Assembly (NCBI GenBank): GCA_944385415.1
Contig: CALWXC010000002.1
Location: forward strand, 1 to 64,000
Direction of reading: 5' to 3'
DNA: 64,000 nt
From: an uncultured Oscillospiraceae bacterium
Lineage (GTDB): Bacteria; Bacillota; Clostridia; Oscillospirales; Oscillospiraceae
Shown: in pieces, positions 1 to 7,224 of the stretch
Layout of the letters: every line of letters starts with the position of its first letter
Position numbering within the stretch: position 1 is the first letter of the stretch
Position numbers and translations under genes: made by a program
The notes under the pieces: model-generated
Told to the model about the DNA's origin: nothing
Seen by the model: the letters and a program-made list of their open reading frames with translations, nothing else
Databases searched by the model: none

Positions 1-2
1 TT

Positions 3-152
3 ATTTCTCAATTCATCAAATCTGTCTATGTCTATCGAGATTACACACTGGAAATCGAGTTTAATGTTTCCTTTGAGGAGTTCCAAACCATGGCAACAGA
101 ATGCCGGGATCAAGGCGCAAATGAGCAACCTTTGGTCTATATTACGGCATAA
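3..152 (+). CDS. C-terminal tail of a site-specific recombinase (partial)
   Basis: The frame is open from the left edge of the window and stops at 150-152, giving about 49 residues. The tail has alternating aromatic and acidic residues (VYVYRDYTLEIEF, then a Phe/Glu-rich end), as seen at the C-terminal end of large serine recombinases of integrated elements. The catalytic domain lies outside the window, so the family call rests on this tail only. It runs toward a tRNA-Ala gene on the opposite strand, a place where integrated elements often end. A C-terminal fragment of another DNA-binding protein is the main alternative. Confidence 0.5.
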   Translation: MSQFIKSVYVYRDYTLEIEFNVSFEEFQTMATECRDQGANEQPLVYITA

Positions 153-179
153 AAAAACAGGCTTGCATAAGCAAGCCTG
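151..179 (-). terminator. Rho-independent terminator of tRNA-Ala
   Basis: A 9-bp stem (158-166 with 171-179) and a 4-nt loop are followed, on the minus strand, by a run of seven T. It begins a few bases after the tRNA CCA end. On the plus strand there is no T run, so it serves the tRNA rather than the recombinase fragment. Confidence 0.85.
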
Positions 180-183
180 CTTG

Positions 184-259
184 TGGTGGACCCAAAGGGA
201 CTTGAACCCTCGACCTCTCGGATGCGAACCGAACGCTCTCCCAACTGAGCTATGGGCCC
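184..259 (-). tRNA. tRNA-Ala (anticodon CGC)
   Basis: A 76-nt cloverleaf on the minus strand. The acceptor stem GGGCCCA pairs with TGGGTCC and contains the G3-U70 wobble that marks alanine tRNAs. The D arm is GCTC-AGTTGGGA-GAGC. The anticodon loop is TTCGCAT, giving anticodon CGC for codon GCG. The T arm is GGGTTCAAGTCCC. CCA is encoded. It is transcribed from a promoter about 270 bp upstream (527-555) and ends in the terminator at 151-179. Confidence 0.95.
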
Positions 260-326
260 ATATATCTGTCACGGCTGACTACCAAGTGAGTCACCGGACC
301 AAATAGATGGCAATATGAAGTTTTTC

Positions 327-425
327 CAAAAGGGATGCGAACCGCATGGGGACCGCATGAGTTACCGGCCCCCATGCGGGGGCATATAACTGGCCCGTGC
401 GCGCTCCCAACTGCGCTACAGGCCC
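327..425 (-). pseudogene. Decayed tRNA-like element in the tRNA-Ala leader
   Basis: On the minus strand the sequence starts like a tRNA: a GGGCCTG acceptor half, then a perfect D arm GCGC-AGTTGGGA-GCGC. After that the fold breaks down. The anticodon region is replaced by a long hairpin (AGTTA and GCCCCC arms pairing with GGGGGC and TAACT). A T-loop-like GGTTCGCATCC keeps only about two of five stem pairs. No 3' acceptor half or CCA matches the 5' half. I read it as a tRNA pseudogene. A structured leader element is the alternative. The 3' boundary is approximate. Confidence 0.4.
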
Positions 426-526
426 ATAGACCGTGGCCGGGCCTGCCGCAGCGATTCCTGGTCGGCGGCGAAGCCTTGGCCCCGATGCAGAAGACATGTG
501 GTAAGCGGCATGTTTCCTGCCGCATT

Positions 527-555
527 ATTATAGCGTATCCACGGCCAAATTGCAA
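527..555 (-). promoter_or_regulatory. Sigma-A promoter for the tRNA-like element and tRNA-Ala
   Basis: On the minus strand, TTGCAA (550-555) and TATAAT (527-532) are 17 bp apart. Transcription would start near 520 and run through the tRNA-like element into tRNA-Ala. Confidence 0.75.
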
Positions 556-580
556 CACTCGATTGTGGATTTTTATAACC

Positions 581-1333
581 TTATTGACATTGGGGACAGG
601 GGTCGTATCCATTACTCTGGGCCAGCTTGCGGCTGTAGGCCCAAAAGCTGTCCCGCTTAAACTGGCTGCAATCATAGGTATGGTACAGCCCGCTTCCATC
701 GTTGTTGACAAACACAACGTAGCTGTCCATGAAATTGGCCTTTTCACTGGCCACGGCATAGGAAGCCTGGAGACTGGTCAGCTGCTCCTGTAGTGACTGG
801 GCCTTTTCCTCCAGCGCGGCCTTTTCCTCCGTCAGCTTGTCCAATTGCTGCTTTTGAGAGGTCAAATCATACTGGGATTGGGAGACGTTGCTCTGGGATT
901 CATTGAGCTGCCGTTCCAGCTTGCTGATCTCATCCTCCAGAATGGCAATGGAATCGTTGGCTGTCTCCAGCTGGGCGCTGAGGGCTTCTTTGCTCTGCTC
1001 CAGGGCGGCAAATTCATTTTCTCGCTGTTCCAGCTGCTGCTGCCGCTCCCGGAGCCGGTTTTGCTCCACCGTCAGGCGGCCATGGGACAGAGCAATATAA
1101 CCGACGGCGCCCGCCAGCAGCAGGCATACCAATACCAGGGCCACGGTGACGCCCTTTTTGGAGGAACGCCGTTCGGCGCTGCGGGCGCCGCTGGTTTTCC
1201 GGGCGTCCGACGGACGGGACTGGGCGGCAGGGGCCGGACGGCGAACCGGCTCCCGCGGTTCCGGTGCCTGACTACAGGCGGCACAGAACAGCTCGCCTTC
1301 GGGAATTTCACGGCCGCACTTGATACAATTCAT
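581..1333 (-). CDS. Zinc-ribbon, single-TM, coiled-coil protein
   Basis: 250 residues. The N-terminus has a zinc-ribbon knuckle pair (CIKCGREIPEGELFCAAC). A Pro/Arg/Ser-rich linker and one membrane segment at about 65-85 (VTVALVLVCLLLAGAVGYIAL) follow. A long Glu/Gln-rich coiled coil (about 90-200) comes next, then a C-terminal part ending in CPQC with further Cys and His residues. This arrangement suggests a cytoplasmic zinc ribbon and an outside coiled coil. The function is not recognised. The start was set at the ATG at 1333 because AGAGGTG lies 6 nt upstream; a GTG nine bases earlier sits inside that Shine-Dalgarno site. Confidence 0.7.
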   Translation of the reverse strand: MNCIKCGREIPEGELFCAACSQAPEPREPVRRPAPAAQSRPSDARKTSGARSAERRSSKKGVTVALVLVCLLLAGAVGYIALSHGRLTVEQNRLRERQQQLEQRENEFAALEQSKEALSAQLETANDSIAILEDEISKLERQLNESQSNVSQSQYDLTSQKQQLDKLTEEKAALEEKAQSLQEQLTSLQASYAVASEKANFMDSYVVFVNNDGSGLYHTYDCSQFKRDSFWAYSRKLAQSNGYDPCPQCQ

Positions 1334-1372
1334 CGGAAACACCTCTGTAGAAACGGGTCGAATTTACTAGAA

Positions 1373-1401
1373 ATTATATCGCATCTGACGGCGATTGTAA
1401 A
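1373..1401 (-). promoter_or_regulatory. Promoter of the zinc-ribbon protein
   Basis: On the minus strand, TTTACA (1396-1401) and TATAAT (1373-1378) have a 17-bp spacer, about 40 bp upstream of the start at 1333. Confidence 0.7.
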
Positions 1402-1600
1402 CGCTGTACCGTTAGATTTCCGCAAAAAACGGAAATTATTCCCGAAATTGTGAATGTTCCAAGAAGAAACCATGAACTTTTTTAGAATCCGGGAACCTGG
1501 GAACCGCAATCTCGTCCAAGGAGACAGGAAGCGCAACAAGGCGTTTCTGGACTTCTGGCCCCCTGACCTCGGGCCAACGATTCAAAAGGAGATTATAACA

Positions 1601-2002
1601 ATGAAAAACAAACGTTTCTTGATGTTGGCCGCCGTGTCCGTTCTGTCTGTTGCTCTGCTGGCAGGCTGTTCCGATAAGAAGGACGAGGACACCACCGATA
1701 CCACCACGCCTTCCACCAGCGAGACCGGCGAGACCAACACCGACACCAGCGGCACCACCGAGGACGTGGCTCCGGAGAACCAGGAGACCGACGAGACCAC
1801 GGCTGGCGACGAGACCACCACGCCCACCGAGGACACCGACGCCGGTGATGCGACTACCAATGGCGACAGCACTTCCGGCGGCGACGAGGCTACCGACAGC
1901 GACACCACCACCGATGGTGACACCGCTGCCAACAGCGAGGAGACCGATTCCACCGTTGCTGCCGAGGAGCCTGAGACTGCCGAGACCACCAACGCCGGCT
2001 GA
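1601..2002 (+). CDS. Acidic, low-complexity lipoprotein
   Basis: 133 residues. A signal peptide ends in the lipobox LLAGC (Cys about residue 21). The rest is almost entirely Thr, Glu, Asp, Ser, Gly and Ala, with no predicted fold, like a spacer or stalk outside the membrane. AAAAGGAGAT precedes the ATG at 1601. Open codons continue upstream to 1454, but they have neither a Shine-Dalgarno site nor a signal sequence. It is a single gene closed by the terminator at 2021. The function is unknown. The binding protein at 47238 carries a similar Thr/Asp linker after its lipobox. Confidence 0.7.
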   Translation: MKNKRFLMLAAVSVLSVALLAGCSDKKDEDTTDTTTPSTSETGETNTDTSGTTEDVAPENQETDETTAGDETTTPTEDTDAGDATTNGDSTSGGDEATDSDTTTDGDTAANSEETDSTVAAEEPETAETTNAG

Positions 2003-2020
2003 TTCCATATCCAACTGCCC

Positions 2021-2052
2021 AAAAGGGTCCCTCTGCGGAGGGACTCTTTTTT
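2021..2052 (+). terminator. Terminator after the acidic lipoprotein gene
   Basis: The hairpin GTCCCTC-TGCG-GAGGGAC sits between an A run and a run of six T, about 20 bp after the stop at 2002. Confidence 0.85.
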
Positions 2053-2251
2053 CAGCATATGGGCTCATGATGGACTGGCGCCCGTGATAACAGCTACGAC
2101 GGTGGTATACATATTAAATAGACATGCGTCCGCTGGTTTCAGAGAATGGGCGGCCCATGGAATTTCTCTTAGAGGTGTAGAGGGGAAGAAACAGTGGAAA
2201 AATGATGTGATTTGCGGTATGATGAGGAAAAACTGCAATGGAGGAGCTTCC

Positions 2252-2887
2252 ATGATTGAAATTCTGTGGCAAAGCGGCGACGCGGTGGTGTGCGTCAAAC
2301 CGGCGGGTATCACATCTCAGGAGGGGGGCCTGGTGGATGCGCTGCGGCAGCAGTTGGGCGGTGAGATCTACCCGGTTCACCGGCTGGACAAGCCCGCCGC
2401 CGGGGTCATGCTCTTTGCCCGAACGGCCAAGAGCGCGGCCTTTTACGGAAAAGCCATCCAGGAAAACCGGGTCCATAAGGAGTATCTGGCCCTGCTGAAC
2501 GGCGTGCCGGAGGCGGTGGAAGGACGGCTGGAGGATTTGCTGTACCACGATCCACGGCGCAACAAAACGTATGTGGTGGACCGGAAGCGCCGGGGCGTCC
2601 GGGAGGCGGCGCTGGAATACCGGGTAGTGGCGGAACGGGAGGGTCGAGCCCTGGTGCGAGTCCGGCTGCTGACGGGCCGGACCCATCAAATCCGGGCCCA
2701 GTTTGCAGCCCGGGGCCTGCCCCTGGTTGGCGACGGCCCCTACGGCGGCGGCAACGGGCCGCTGGGGCTCTGGTCCGTATGCTTGACCTTTCCCCTACCC
2801 GACGGCACGGAAAAAACCGTCGAGCGGATGCCCGACGGTTTGCCCTTTGCGGAATTTCTGCCTGAGACTACTATTTTTCCGGATTGA
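2252..2887 (+). CDS. RluA-family RNA pseudouridine synthase
   Basis: 211 residues, the catalytic domain only, without an N-terminal S4 domain. The motif VHRLDKPAAGVML holds the catalytic Asp. RTHQIRAQFAARGLPLVGD is the conserved RTHQIR block of the family. It would isomerise uridine to pseudouridine in rRNA or tRNA, but the target cannot be told from sequence. GGAGGAG lies a few bases before the ATG at 2252. The open frame upstream (from 2084) has no such site. Its last 17 bp overlap, tail to tail, the XRE gene on the other strand. A second, S4-containing paralogue is at 28599. Confidence 0.9.
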   Translation: MIEILWQSGDAVVCVKPAGITSQEGGLVDALRQQLGGEIYPVHRLDKPAAGVMLFARTAKSAAFYGKAIQENRVHKEYLALLNGVPEAVEGRLEDLLYHDPRRNKTYVVDRKRRGVREAALEYRVVAEREGRALVRVRLLTGRTHQIRAQFAARGLPLVGDGPYGGGNGPLGLWSVCLTFPLPDGTEKTVERMPDGLPFAEFLPETTIFPD

Positions 2888-3119
2888 ATTTCAGCAGCAT
2901 GTAGGGCTCAATGTTCAGCACTGTGGCGATGTTGAACAGCAGCTCCAGGGAGATGCCCCGATTCATGTTGGGGGCCTCCACGGCTCCCATGTGCTGCCGG
3001 CTGATGCCCACCCGTTCGGCCAGCTGGTCCTGGGAAAGACCCCGCCGTTTACGGTAGTAGGCAATGGCAAAGCCCAGCTCGGTAAACCGTTCCCGGTTGT
3101 CAAAATGGATGTCGGCCAT
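2871..3119 (-). CDS. XRE-family helix-turn-helix regulator
   Basis: 82 residues, essentially one Cro/C1-type HTH. The recognition region LSQDQLAERVGISRQHMGAVE occupies about residues 29-49, followed by helices ending LNIEPYMLLKF. There is no ligand or dimer domain. It is convergent with the pseudouridine synthase and overlaps its end by 17 bp. It stands alone just upstream of the rpsF promoter region, and its target is unknown. Confidence 0.85.
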   Translation of the reverse strand: MADIHFDNRERFTELGFAIAYYRKRRGLSQDQLAERVGISRQHMGAVEAPNMNRGISLELLFNIATVLNIEPYMLLKFNPEK

Positions 3120-3279
3120 GGCCGCCGCCTCACTTTCTCCGAATAGTGGATACCTCTATTGTAGACGGTTTCCGGTGCGATGAAAAGCAGGTATTAGACG
3201 ATTTTTACCGTGTTACAGACGATAAGTTCTCCGTTAAAAGCGTAAAGGGGAAAAACACTGGGAAATTGACGGACATGTC

Positions 3280-3308
3280 TTGACAAAAGGGAAAAATTCG
3301 GATATAAT
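3280..3308 (+). promoter_or_regulatory. Promoter of the rpsF-ssb-rpsR operon
   Basis: Perfect consensus TTGACA (3280-3285) and TATAAT (3303-3308) with a 17-bp spacer. It leaves an untranslated leader of about 70 nt before rpsF, enough room for the S6:S18 autoregulatory site known in bacteria, but no fold was verified. Confidence 0.9.
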
Positions 3309-3383
3309 AGTACAGCTTGTGAAACACAGGCATCCTTGCCGGCGCGGCGCGTCGGCCATTAGACCATAAGGAGGTGCAATAAC

Positions 3384-3680
3384 ATGGCAAAGATTACTGG
3401 CAAGTATGAGGTTCTCTATATCATCGACCCCGCTGTGGGCGAAGAGGGCATTCAGGCTCTTGTGGAGAAGTTCAAGGGCATTGTCGAGGACCATGGCACG
3501 CTGAGCAGCATCGACGAGTGGGGCAAGCGGAAGCTGGCCTACCCCATCAACGACCTGACCGAGGGTTACTACGTCCTGATGACCTGCGAGGCCAAGCCCG
3601 AGTTCCCCGCCGAGCTGGACCGTGTGTTCAAGATCACCGAAGGCGTTATGCGTTCCCTGATCACCGCTCTGGAGGCCTAA
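3384..3680 (+). CDS. rpsF: 30S ribosomal protein S6
   Basis: 98 residues, the normal length for S6. It begins MAKITGKYEVLYIIDPAVGEE, the conserved Y-E-x-x-x-I-x-x-P start, with a later DEWGKRKLAYPI block. S6 binds 16S rRNA as a heterodimer with S18, encoded two genes downstream. AAGGAGGTG is placed 8 nt before the ATG. First gene of the rpsF-ssb-rpsR operon. Confidence 0.97.
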   Translation: MAKITGKYEVLYIIDPAVGEEGIQALVEKFKGIVEDHGTLSSIDEWGKRKLAYPINDLTEGYYVLMTCEAKPEFPAELDRVFKITEGVMRSLITALEA

Positions 3681-3708
3681 TCGGCTTCCCCCGATAGGAG
3701 GGCTCATT

Positions 3709-4338
3709 ATGTTGAATCACATCGTTCTCATGGGCCGCCTGACCCGTGACCCCGAACTGCGCCGTACCGGTTCCGGTGTGGCGGTGGCTTCCTTTTCCCT
3801 GGCGGTAGACCGCGATTTCGGCGGCCGCGACGGCGGTGAAAAGGAGACGGATTTCATCGACATTGTCGCCTGGAGAGGCACGGCGGAGTTTGTCTCCAAG
3901 TACTTCTCCAAAGGCCGCATGGCGGTGGTGTCCGGACGGCTGCAAATCCGTAACTGGACCGACAAGGAGGGCGGCAAGCGCCGCAGCGCGGAAGTCGTTG
4001 CCGACAACGTCTATTTCGGCGACTCCAAGCGGGACAATGACAATGGATTTGCCCAGAGCTACGGCGGCGGGCAGAACTATGGCGGCAGCCAGATGTTTGC
4101 AGGCGGCCAGCAGGGCTACGGTGCGCCCCAGTACGGCGGTGCCCCCGGCTATGGCGGTCAGCCCAATTACGGCGGCGGCTACGGTGATCCCGGTTTTGGC
4201 GGTCAACAGTCCTTTGGCGGCGAACCCAACTACGGCGGTCAGCCCAATTACGGTGCTCCGGCTGCACAGCCGGCCCCGGCGGCGGCGCCCGGCGATTTCG
4301 CCATCATGGAGGACGATGACAGCGAACTGCCCTTCTGA
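3709..4338 (+). CDS. ssb: Single-stranded DNA-binding protein
   Basis: 209 residues. The OB fold is about 1-110 (MLNHIVLMGRLTRDPELR; later IVAWRGTAEFVSKYFSKGRM). A long tail rich in Gly, Gln, Tyr and Pro (NYGGQP-type repeats, about 118-190) leads to the acidic tip DDDSELPF, which recruits replication and repair partners. It coats single-stranded DNA in replication and recombination. The repetitive tail is longer than in many SSBs. It lies 28 bp after rpsF. Confidence 0.96.
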   Translation: MLNHIVLMGRLTRDPELRRTGSGVAVASFSLAVDRDFGGRDGGEKETDFIDIVAWRGTAEFVSKYFSKGRMAVVSGRLQIRNWTDKEGGKRRSAEVVADNVYFGDSKRDNDNGFAQSYGGGQNYGGSQMFAGGQQGYGAPQYGGAPGYGGQPNYGGGYGDPGFGGQQSFGGEPNYGGQPNYGAPAAQPAPAAAPGDFAIMEDDDSELPF

Positions 4339-4377
4339 TTCCTTTTCTACAAGACTTTGAAGTAAGGAGGTTTCCTC

Positions 4378-4611
4378 ATGGCTAACGATAGAATGCGTCC
4401 CCGTAAGCGCAGAAAGGTCTGCAGCTTCTGTGTGGACAAGGTCACGCAGATCGATTACAAGGATACGGCCAAGCTGCGCCGCTTCCTGTCCGAGCGCGGC
4501 AAGATTCTGCCCCGCCGTACCACTGGCACCTGCGCTGCTCACCAGCGTCAGCTGACCACTGCCATCAAGCGCGCACGGCACATCGCCCTGCTGCCCTACG
4601 TGGCTGAATAA
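4378..4611 (+). CDS. rpsR: 30S ribosomal protein S18
   Basis: 77 residues. The family block [19 protein letters not shown] is followed by [15 protein letters not shown] and a basic C-terminus. Cys residues near the N-terminus (VCSFCVDK) are typical of the zinc-type S18. It pairs with S6 on the 30S platform. TAAGGAGG precedes the start. Last gene of the operon, ended by the terminator at 4620. Confidence 0.97.
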   Translation: MANDRMRPRKRRKVCSFCVDKVTQIDYKDTAKLRRFLSERGKILPRRTTGTCAAHQRQLTTAIKRARHIALLPYVAE

Positions 4612-4619
4612 GGTATTGA

Positions 4620-4650
4620 GGACGAACCGCGAAACGGTTCGTCCTTTTTG
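4620..4650 (+). terminator. Terminator of the rpsF operon
   Basis: A 10-bp stem (GGACGAACCG with CGGTTCGTCC) and a short loop are followed by five T, just after the rpsR stop. Confidence 0.9.
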
Positions 4651-4697
4651 CTCCCCGACGGACAGGGGAAAATTTTTGTAAAACGACACAATTTTCG

Positions 4698-4726
4698 TTG
4701 ATGATACCCGATAGCTGTGGTATACT
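4698..4726 (+). promoter_or_regulatory. Promoter of the HPr-like gene
   Basis: TTGATG (4698-4703) and TATACT (4721-4726) with a 17-bp spacer. A TG one base before the -10 makes it an extended -10 promoter. It gives the gene its own transcription unit after the rpsF terminator. Confidence 0.75.
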
Positions 4727-4779
4727 GTAGGCGGAAAAATCCGTGTTTATCTATCACATCCAAAAGGAGATTTAAAATT

Positions 4780-5028
4780 ATGAGACTGACCAATGTCAAA
4801 GATGTGCAGAAGTTCACCCAGGTTGTTAACGAGTGCGAGCATGATGTGTACCTGAAGTCCCAGGAGGGCGACGTGTTCAACCTGAAGTCCTCCATGTCCC
4901 AGTATATCGCCATCGGCCGCCTGATCGAGGAGTCCGGCGATACCCTGGAGCTGTTTGCTGACAGCAAGGAAGACGAGGCCCGTCTGATCCGCTTCCTGTG
5001 CGAGCTGGACGAGAGCCACAACGGCTAA
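4780..5028 (+). CDS. Small HPr-fold-like protein without the phosphorylated His
   Basis: 82 residues starting at the ATG at 4780, behind AAAAGGAGAT. The order of elements resembles HPr: an early strand, a helix, a central strand region with VFNLKSSMSQYIAIG (compare the HPr block around Ser46, VNLKSIMGVM), then a strand and an acidic C-terminal helix. The active-site HARPA block is absent; the matching place reads RLTNVKDVQKFTQ. It therefore cannot be a normal PTS phosphocarrier. A regulatory or structural HPr paralogue is an inference from this resemblance. It is monocistronic, with its own promoter and a strong terminator. Confidence 0.65.
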   Translation: MRLTNVKDVQKFTQVVNECEHDVYLKSQEGDVFNLKSSMSQYIAIGRLIEESGDTLELFADSKEDEARLIRFLCELDESHNG

Positions 5029-5038
5029 TTCTTTTGTT

Positions 5039-5078
5039 AAAAAACCGTTGCAGAACATTTGTTCTGCAACGGTTTTTT
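5039..5078 (+). terminator. Terminator after the HPr-like gene
   Basis: A long stem (ACCGTTGCAGAAC with GTTCTGCAACGGT), with A and T runs extending it and six T at the end. Confidence 0.92.
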
Positions 5079-5125
5079 GCGTTCTTTACCTTATCTTAGC
5101 CGGTTATTTCCCTGTCTGGTCTTTA

Positions 5126-6757
5126 TTATGCCAGCTGTTTCCACAAGCAGTAGACCACATCGGACCGGGGACAGCTGTTTTTGGCTCCGAAGTTCAGACC
5201 GTTGGTAAGACCGTGCTCTTTCGCCCAGGCAACAGCCGCCGCAGACCAGTCGTCACCGGTGGTTGTATCACCAGCGGCACGGCACAGCATAGCTAACATC
5301 TGGTCATAGGTCAGCGTGCCGTCTACACTGAATCGGTTATTGCCAACGCCGCCGGTGATGCCCTGCTCCGTGGCCCACAGTACCGCATCATAATAGTAAG
5401 CGCCGGTATCTGTCACATCCGTAAAGGGGGACGTTGCGGCGGCAGGCTGCGGTGACCCGGCAGCGCGCCACAGAAACGTTACCGCCTGAGCACGAGTGAC
5501 GGTAGAACCAGGGGAAAACGTGGTGGCGGAGGTACCGCCGGTGACGCCGGTCTCCTTGGCCCACACGACTGCATCGGCATAGTAGTCGGACTCATGCACA
5601 TCTGAGAAGCCCGCTACAGTGGGGGAGGGGCGGGTGGGAACAGCCACACCGGTGAAAAATTTTGTAGGAGTAGCAGGCCTTGCGCCCATGGATGCCCCCC
5701 AGACGCCTGCCTCGCCAGGCAGCTCATAGCCCCATAGCCAGAGAGAGCCGTCAGACTGTAGGGCGGCACTCTGGAGATTGGTGCTGACGTCCACCACATT
5801 GTCCATCAACTGGACGGGTGTGTAGGTATAACCCATAGGTCCCACTACACCAAAGCTGCTTTCACCCCAGGACAGAAGCGTGCCGTCGGTCTTGACCACC
5901 AGATTGGCGTTACTGCTGGATATGGCGGCTACATCGTCCATCACCTTCAACGGTTCATCTGATTGGGTGTAGAGTTTACCGTTTCCCAGCTTGGCCTCGC
6001 CCCACATCCACAAGGATTGGTCCTCCTTGATGACGGCGACTTGGGTGCCGCAGCTGACAGCAGTCACACCGTCCATTACTTTCACTGGCAGGGTTTGGAG
6101 AGGCTGAATGCCCATAGGTCCCAAGTTAATGGAGGCGTTTCCTTGGTATCCGTTGAGCAGCTGATTATCGTCATTGCGCCCCCACATCCAAAGTGACCCA
6201 TCGCTCTTGATAGCAGCAGAGCTGCCAAAATTGCTGCTAAAGGCCACTACATCATCCAGAATTTTTGTAGGAAACAGGACGGGGTCTGTGGTGCCATTTC
6301 CGACAGTGCCAGAGCTGTTCTCATATCCCCAGGCCCACAGGGAACCATCGGTCTTGATGACGACAATGATGGAGCCGCAGTGGACGGCGGCTGCGTCGTC
6401 CATCACCTTCACCGGTGTGGGGACCTGAGTCGGACGACTCCCGTCACCCAGAACAACATGGTTGCCCCACAGCCACAGGGAGCCATCGGTTTTGATGGCA
6501 GCATTGCAGTTAACGCTGGTACTGACAGAAACCACATCGTCCATGAATTTGACAAAAATGCCCTCCTGCTCACGCCCCTGAGCGTCCAAATCTTGGTCCC
6601 AGACCCACAGAGAGCCGTCAGAGCGGACGACGGCGACGATACCGCCCACGCTGATGGTGGTGGGCGTCTCCACTGATGCGGTGTCGCTCGCAGCGGCAGG
6701 CAAAACCAGCCCCAGACATAACATCAGGGCCATTGCAAGAGATGGTAGTTTTTTCAT
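5126..6757 (-). CDS. Secreted RCC1-repeat protein with SLH-type C-terminus
   Basis: 543 residues. The signal peptide is about 1-24 (ends PAAAS). Residues about 36-345 hold RCC1-like propeller blades marked by repeated KTDGSLWxWG and VKVMDDVxAxS phrases. From about 375 there are SLH-like modules (FSDVHESDYYADAVVWAKE; FTDVTDTGAYYYDAVLWA; a shorter third). The SLH part would hold it on the cell wall and the propeller would face outward; no enzyme motif is seen. GGAGGAGA precedes the ATG at 6757. It is divergent from the XRE regulator at 6917. A second SLH protein is at 18525. Confidence 0.85.
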   Translation of the reverse strand: MKKLPSLAMALMLCLGLVLPAAASDTASVETPTTISVGGIVAVVRSDGSLWVWDQDLDAQGREQEGIFVKFMDDVVSVSTSVNCNAAIKTDGSLWLWGNHVVLGDGSRPTQVPTPVKVMDDAAAVHCGSIIVVIKTDGSLWAWGYENSSGTVGNGTTDPVLFPTKILDDVVAFSSNFGSSAAIKSDGSLWMWGRNDDNQLLNGYQGNASINLGPMGIQPLQTLPVKVMDGVTAVSCGTQVAVIKEDQSLWMWGEAKLGNGKLYTQSDEPLKVMDDVAAISSSNANLVVKTDGTLLSWGESSFGVVGPMGYTYTPVQLMDNVVDVSTNLQSAALQSDGSLWLWGYELPGEAGVWGASMGARPATPTKFFTGVAVPTRPSPTVAGFSDVHESDYYADAVVWAKETGVTGGTSATTFSPGSTVTRAQAVTFLWRAAGSPQPAAATSPFTDVTDTGAYYYDAVLWATEQGITGGVGNNRFSVDGTLTYDQMLAMLCRAAGDTTTGDDWSAAAVAWAKEHGLTNGLNFGAKNSCPRSDVVYCLWKQLA

Positions 6758-6813
6758 TGTGTCTCCTCCTAATTAAAATATAGCTTGCAACGAAACTGTG
6801 CTGCTGTACGATA

Positions 6814-6854
6814 ATTTTAGCACAAGAATTTCACAAGTACAAGAATGTCTTGTG
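6814..6854. promoter_or_regulatory. Promoter with ACAAG repeats between the SLH gene and the XRE gene
   Basis: For the minus-strand SLH gene, TTGTAC (6837-6842) and TAAAAT (6814-6819) are 17 bp apart. The same stretch holds ACAAG direct repeats at 6822-6826, 6833-6837 and 6839-6843, and an inverted CTTGTG at 6849-6854. Such repeats over a promoter are a plausible binding site for the divergently encoded XRE protein (inference). Confidence 0.55.
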
Positions 6855-6916
6855 AGGCAATACCTAACATACTTCCGGTGGATATTCCATTACTATTTTG
6901 TTAGGTGATAGCTCAC

Positions 6917-7180
6917 ATGAAAAGACAAGTACAACCGCTCGTTTTTGATGGCAACATCTATAATACGATTCGCCGTAATATTAAACGATATCGGCAGGAA
7001 AAAGGGCTGACTGCGGCAGAATTGGCGGAAATGATAGGACGTTCCCACGATTTTATGCGACAAATCGAAAGTGAAAAAGTGGGATACAATTTCTCACTGG
7101 ACACGTTTTATCGCATTTCCGTCGCGCTGGATATCAGTATGGACAAACTGGCAGAACAAGCAAAGAAAAGCGAAAAATAA
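6917..7180 (+). CDS. XRE-family regulator, divergent from the SLH gene
   Basis: 87 residues from the ATG at 6917 (AGGTGAT 7 nt upstream; the in-frame GTG at 6905 is inside that site). A Cro/C1 HTH occupies about residues 26-60 (YRQEKGLTAAELAEMIGRSH, then FMRQIESEKV). The phrase RISVALDISMDKL closes the domain. No effector domain is present. It shares a short, repeat-bearing intergenic region with the SLH gene and probably regulates it, itself, or both. Confidence 0.85.
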   Translation: MKRQVQPLVFDGNIYNTIRRNIKRYRQEKGLTAAELAEMIGRSHDFMRQIESEKVGYNFSLDTFYRISVALDISMDKLAEQAKKSEK

Positions 7181-7181
7181 C

Positions 7182-7220
7182 CGGCTGACAAATTACAAAT
7201 TTGTCAGCCGGTTTTGTTTG
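7182..7220. terminator. Bidirectional terminator between the XRE gene and trpB
   Basis: The stem ACCGGCTGACAAAT pairs with ATTTGTCAGCCGGT around a short loop. T-rich on the plus strand (TTTTGTTTG) and, through the upstream A run, on the minus strand. It ends two convergent genes. Confidence 0.85.
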
Positions 7221-7224
7221 TAAT

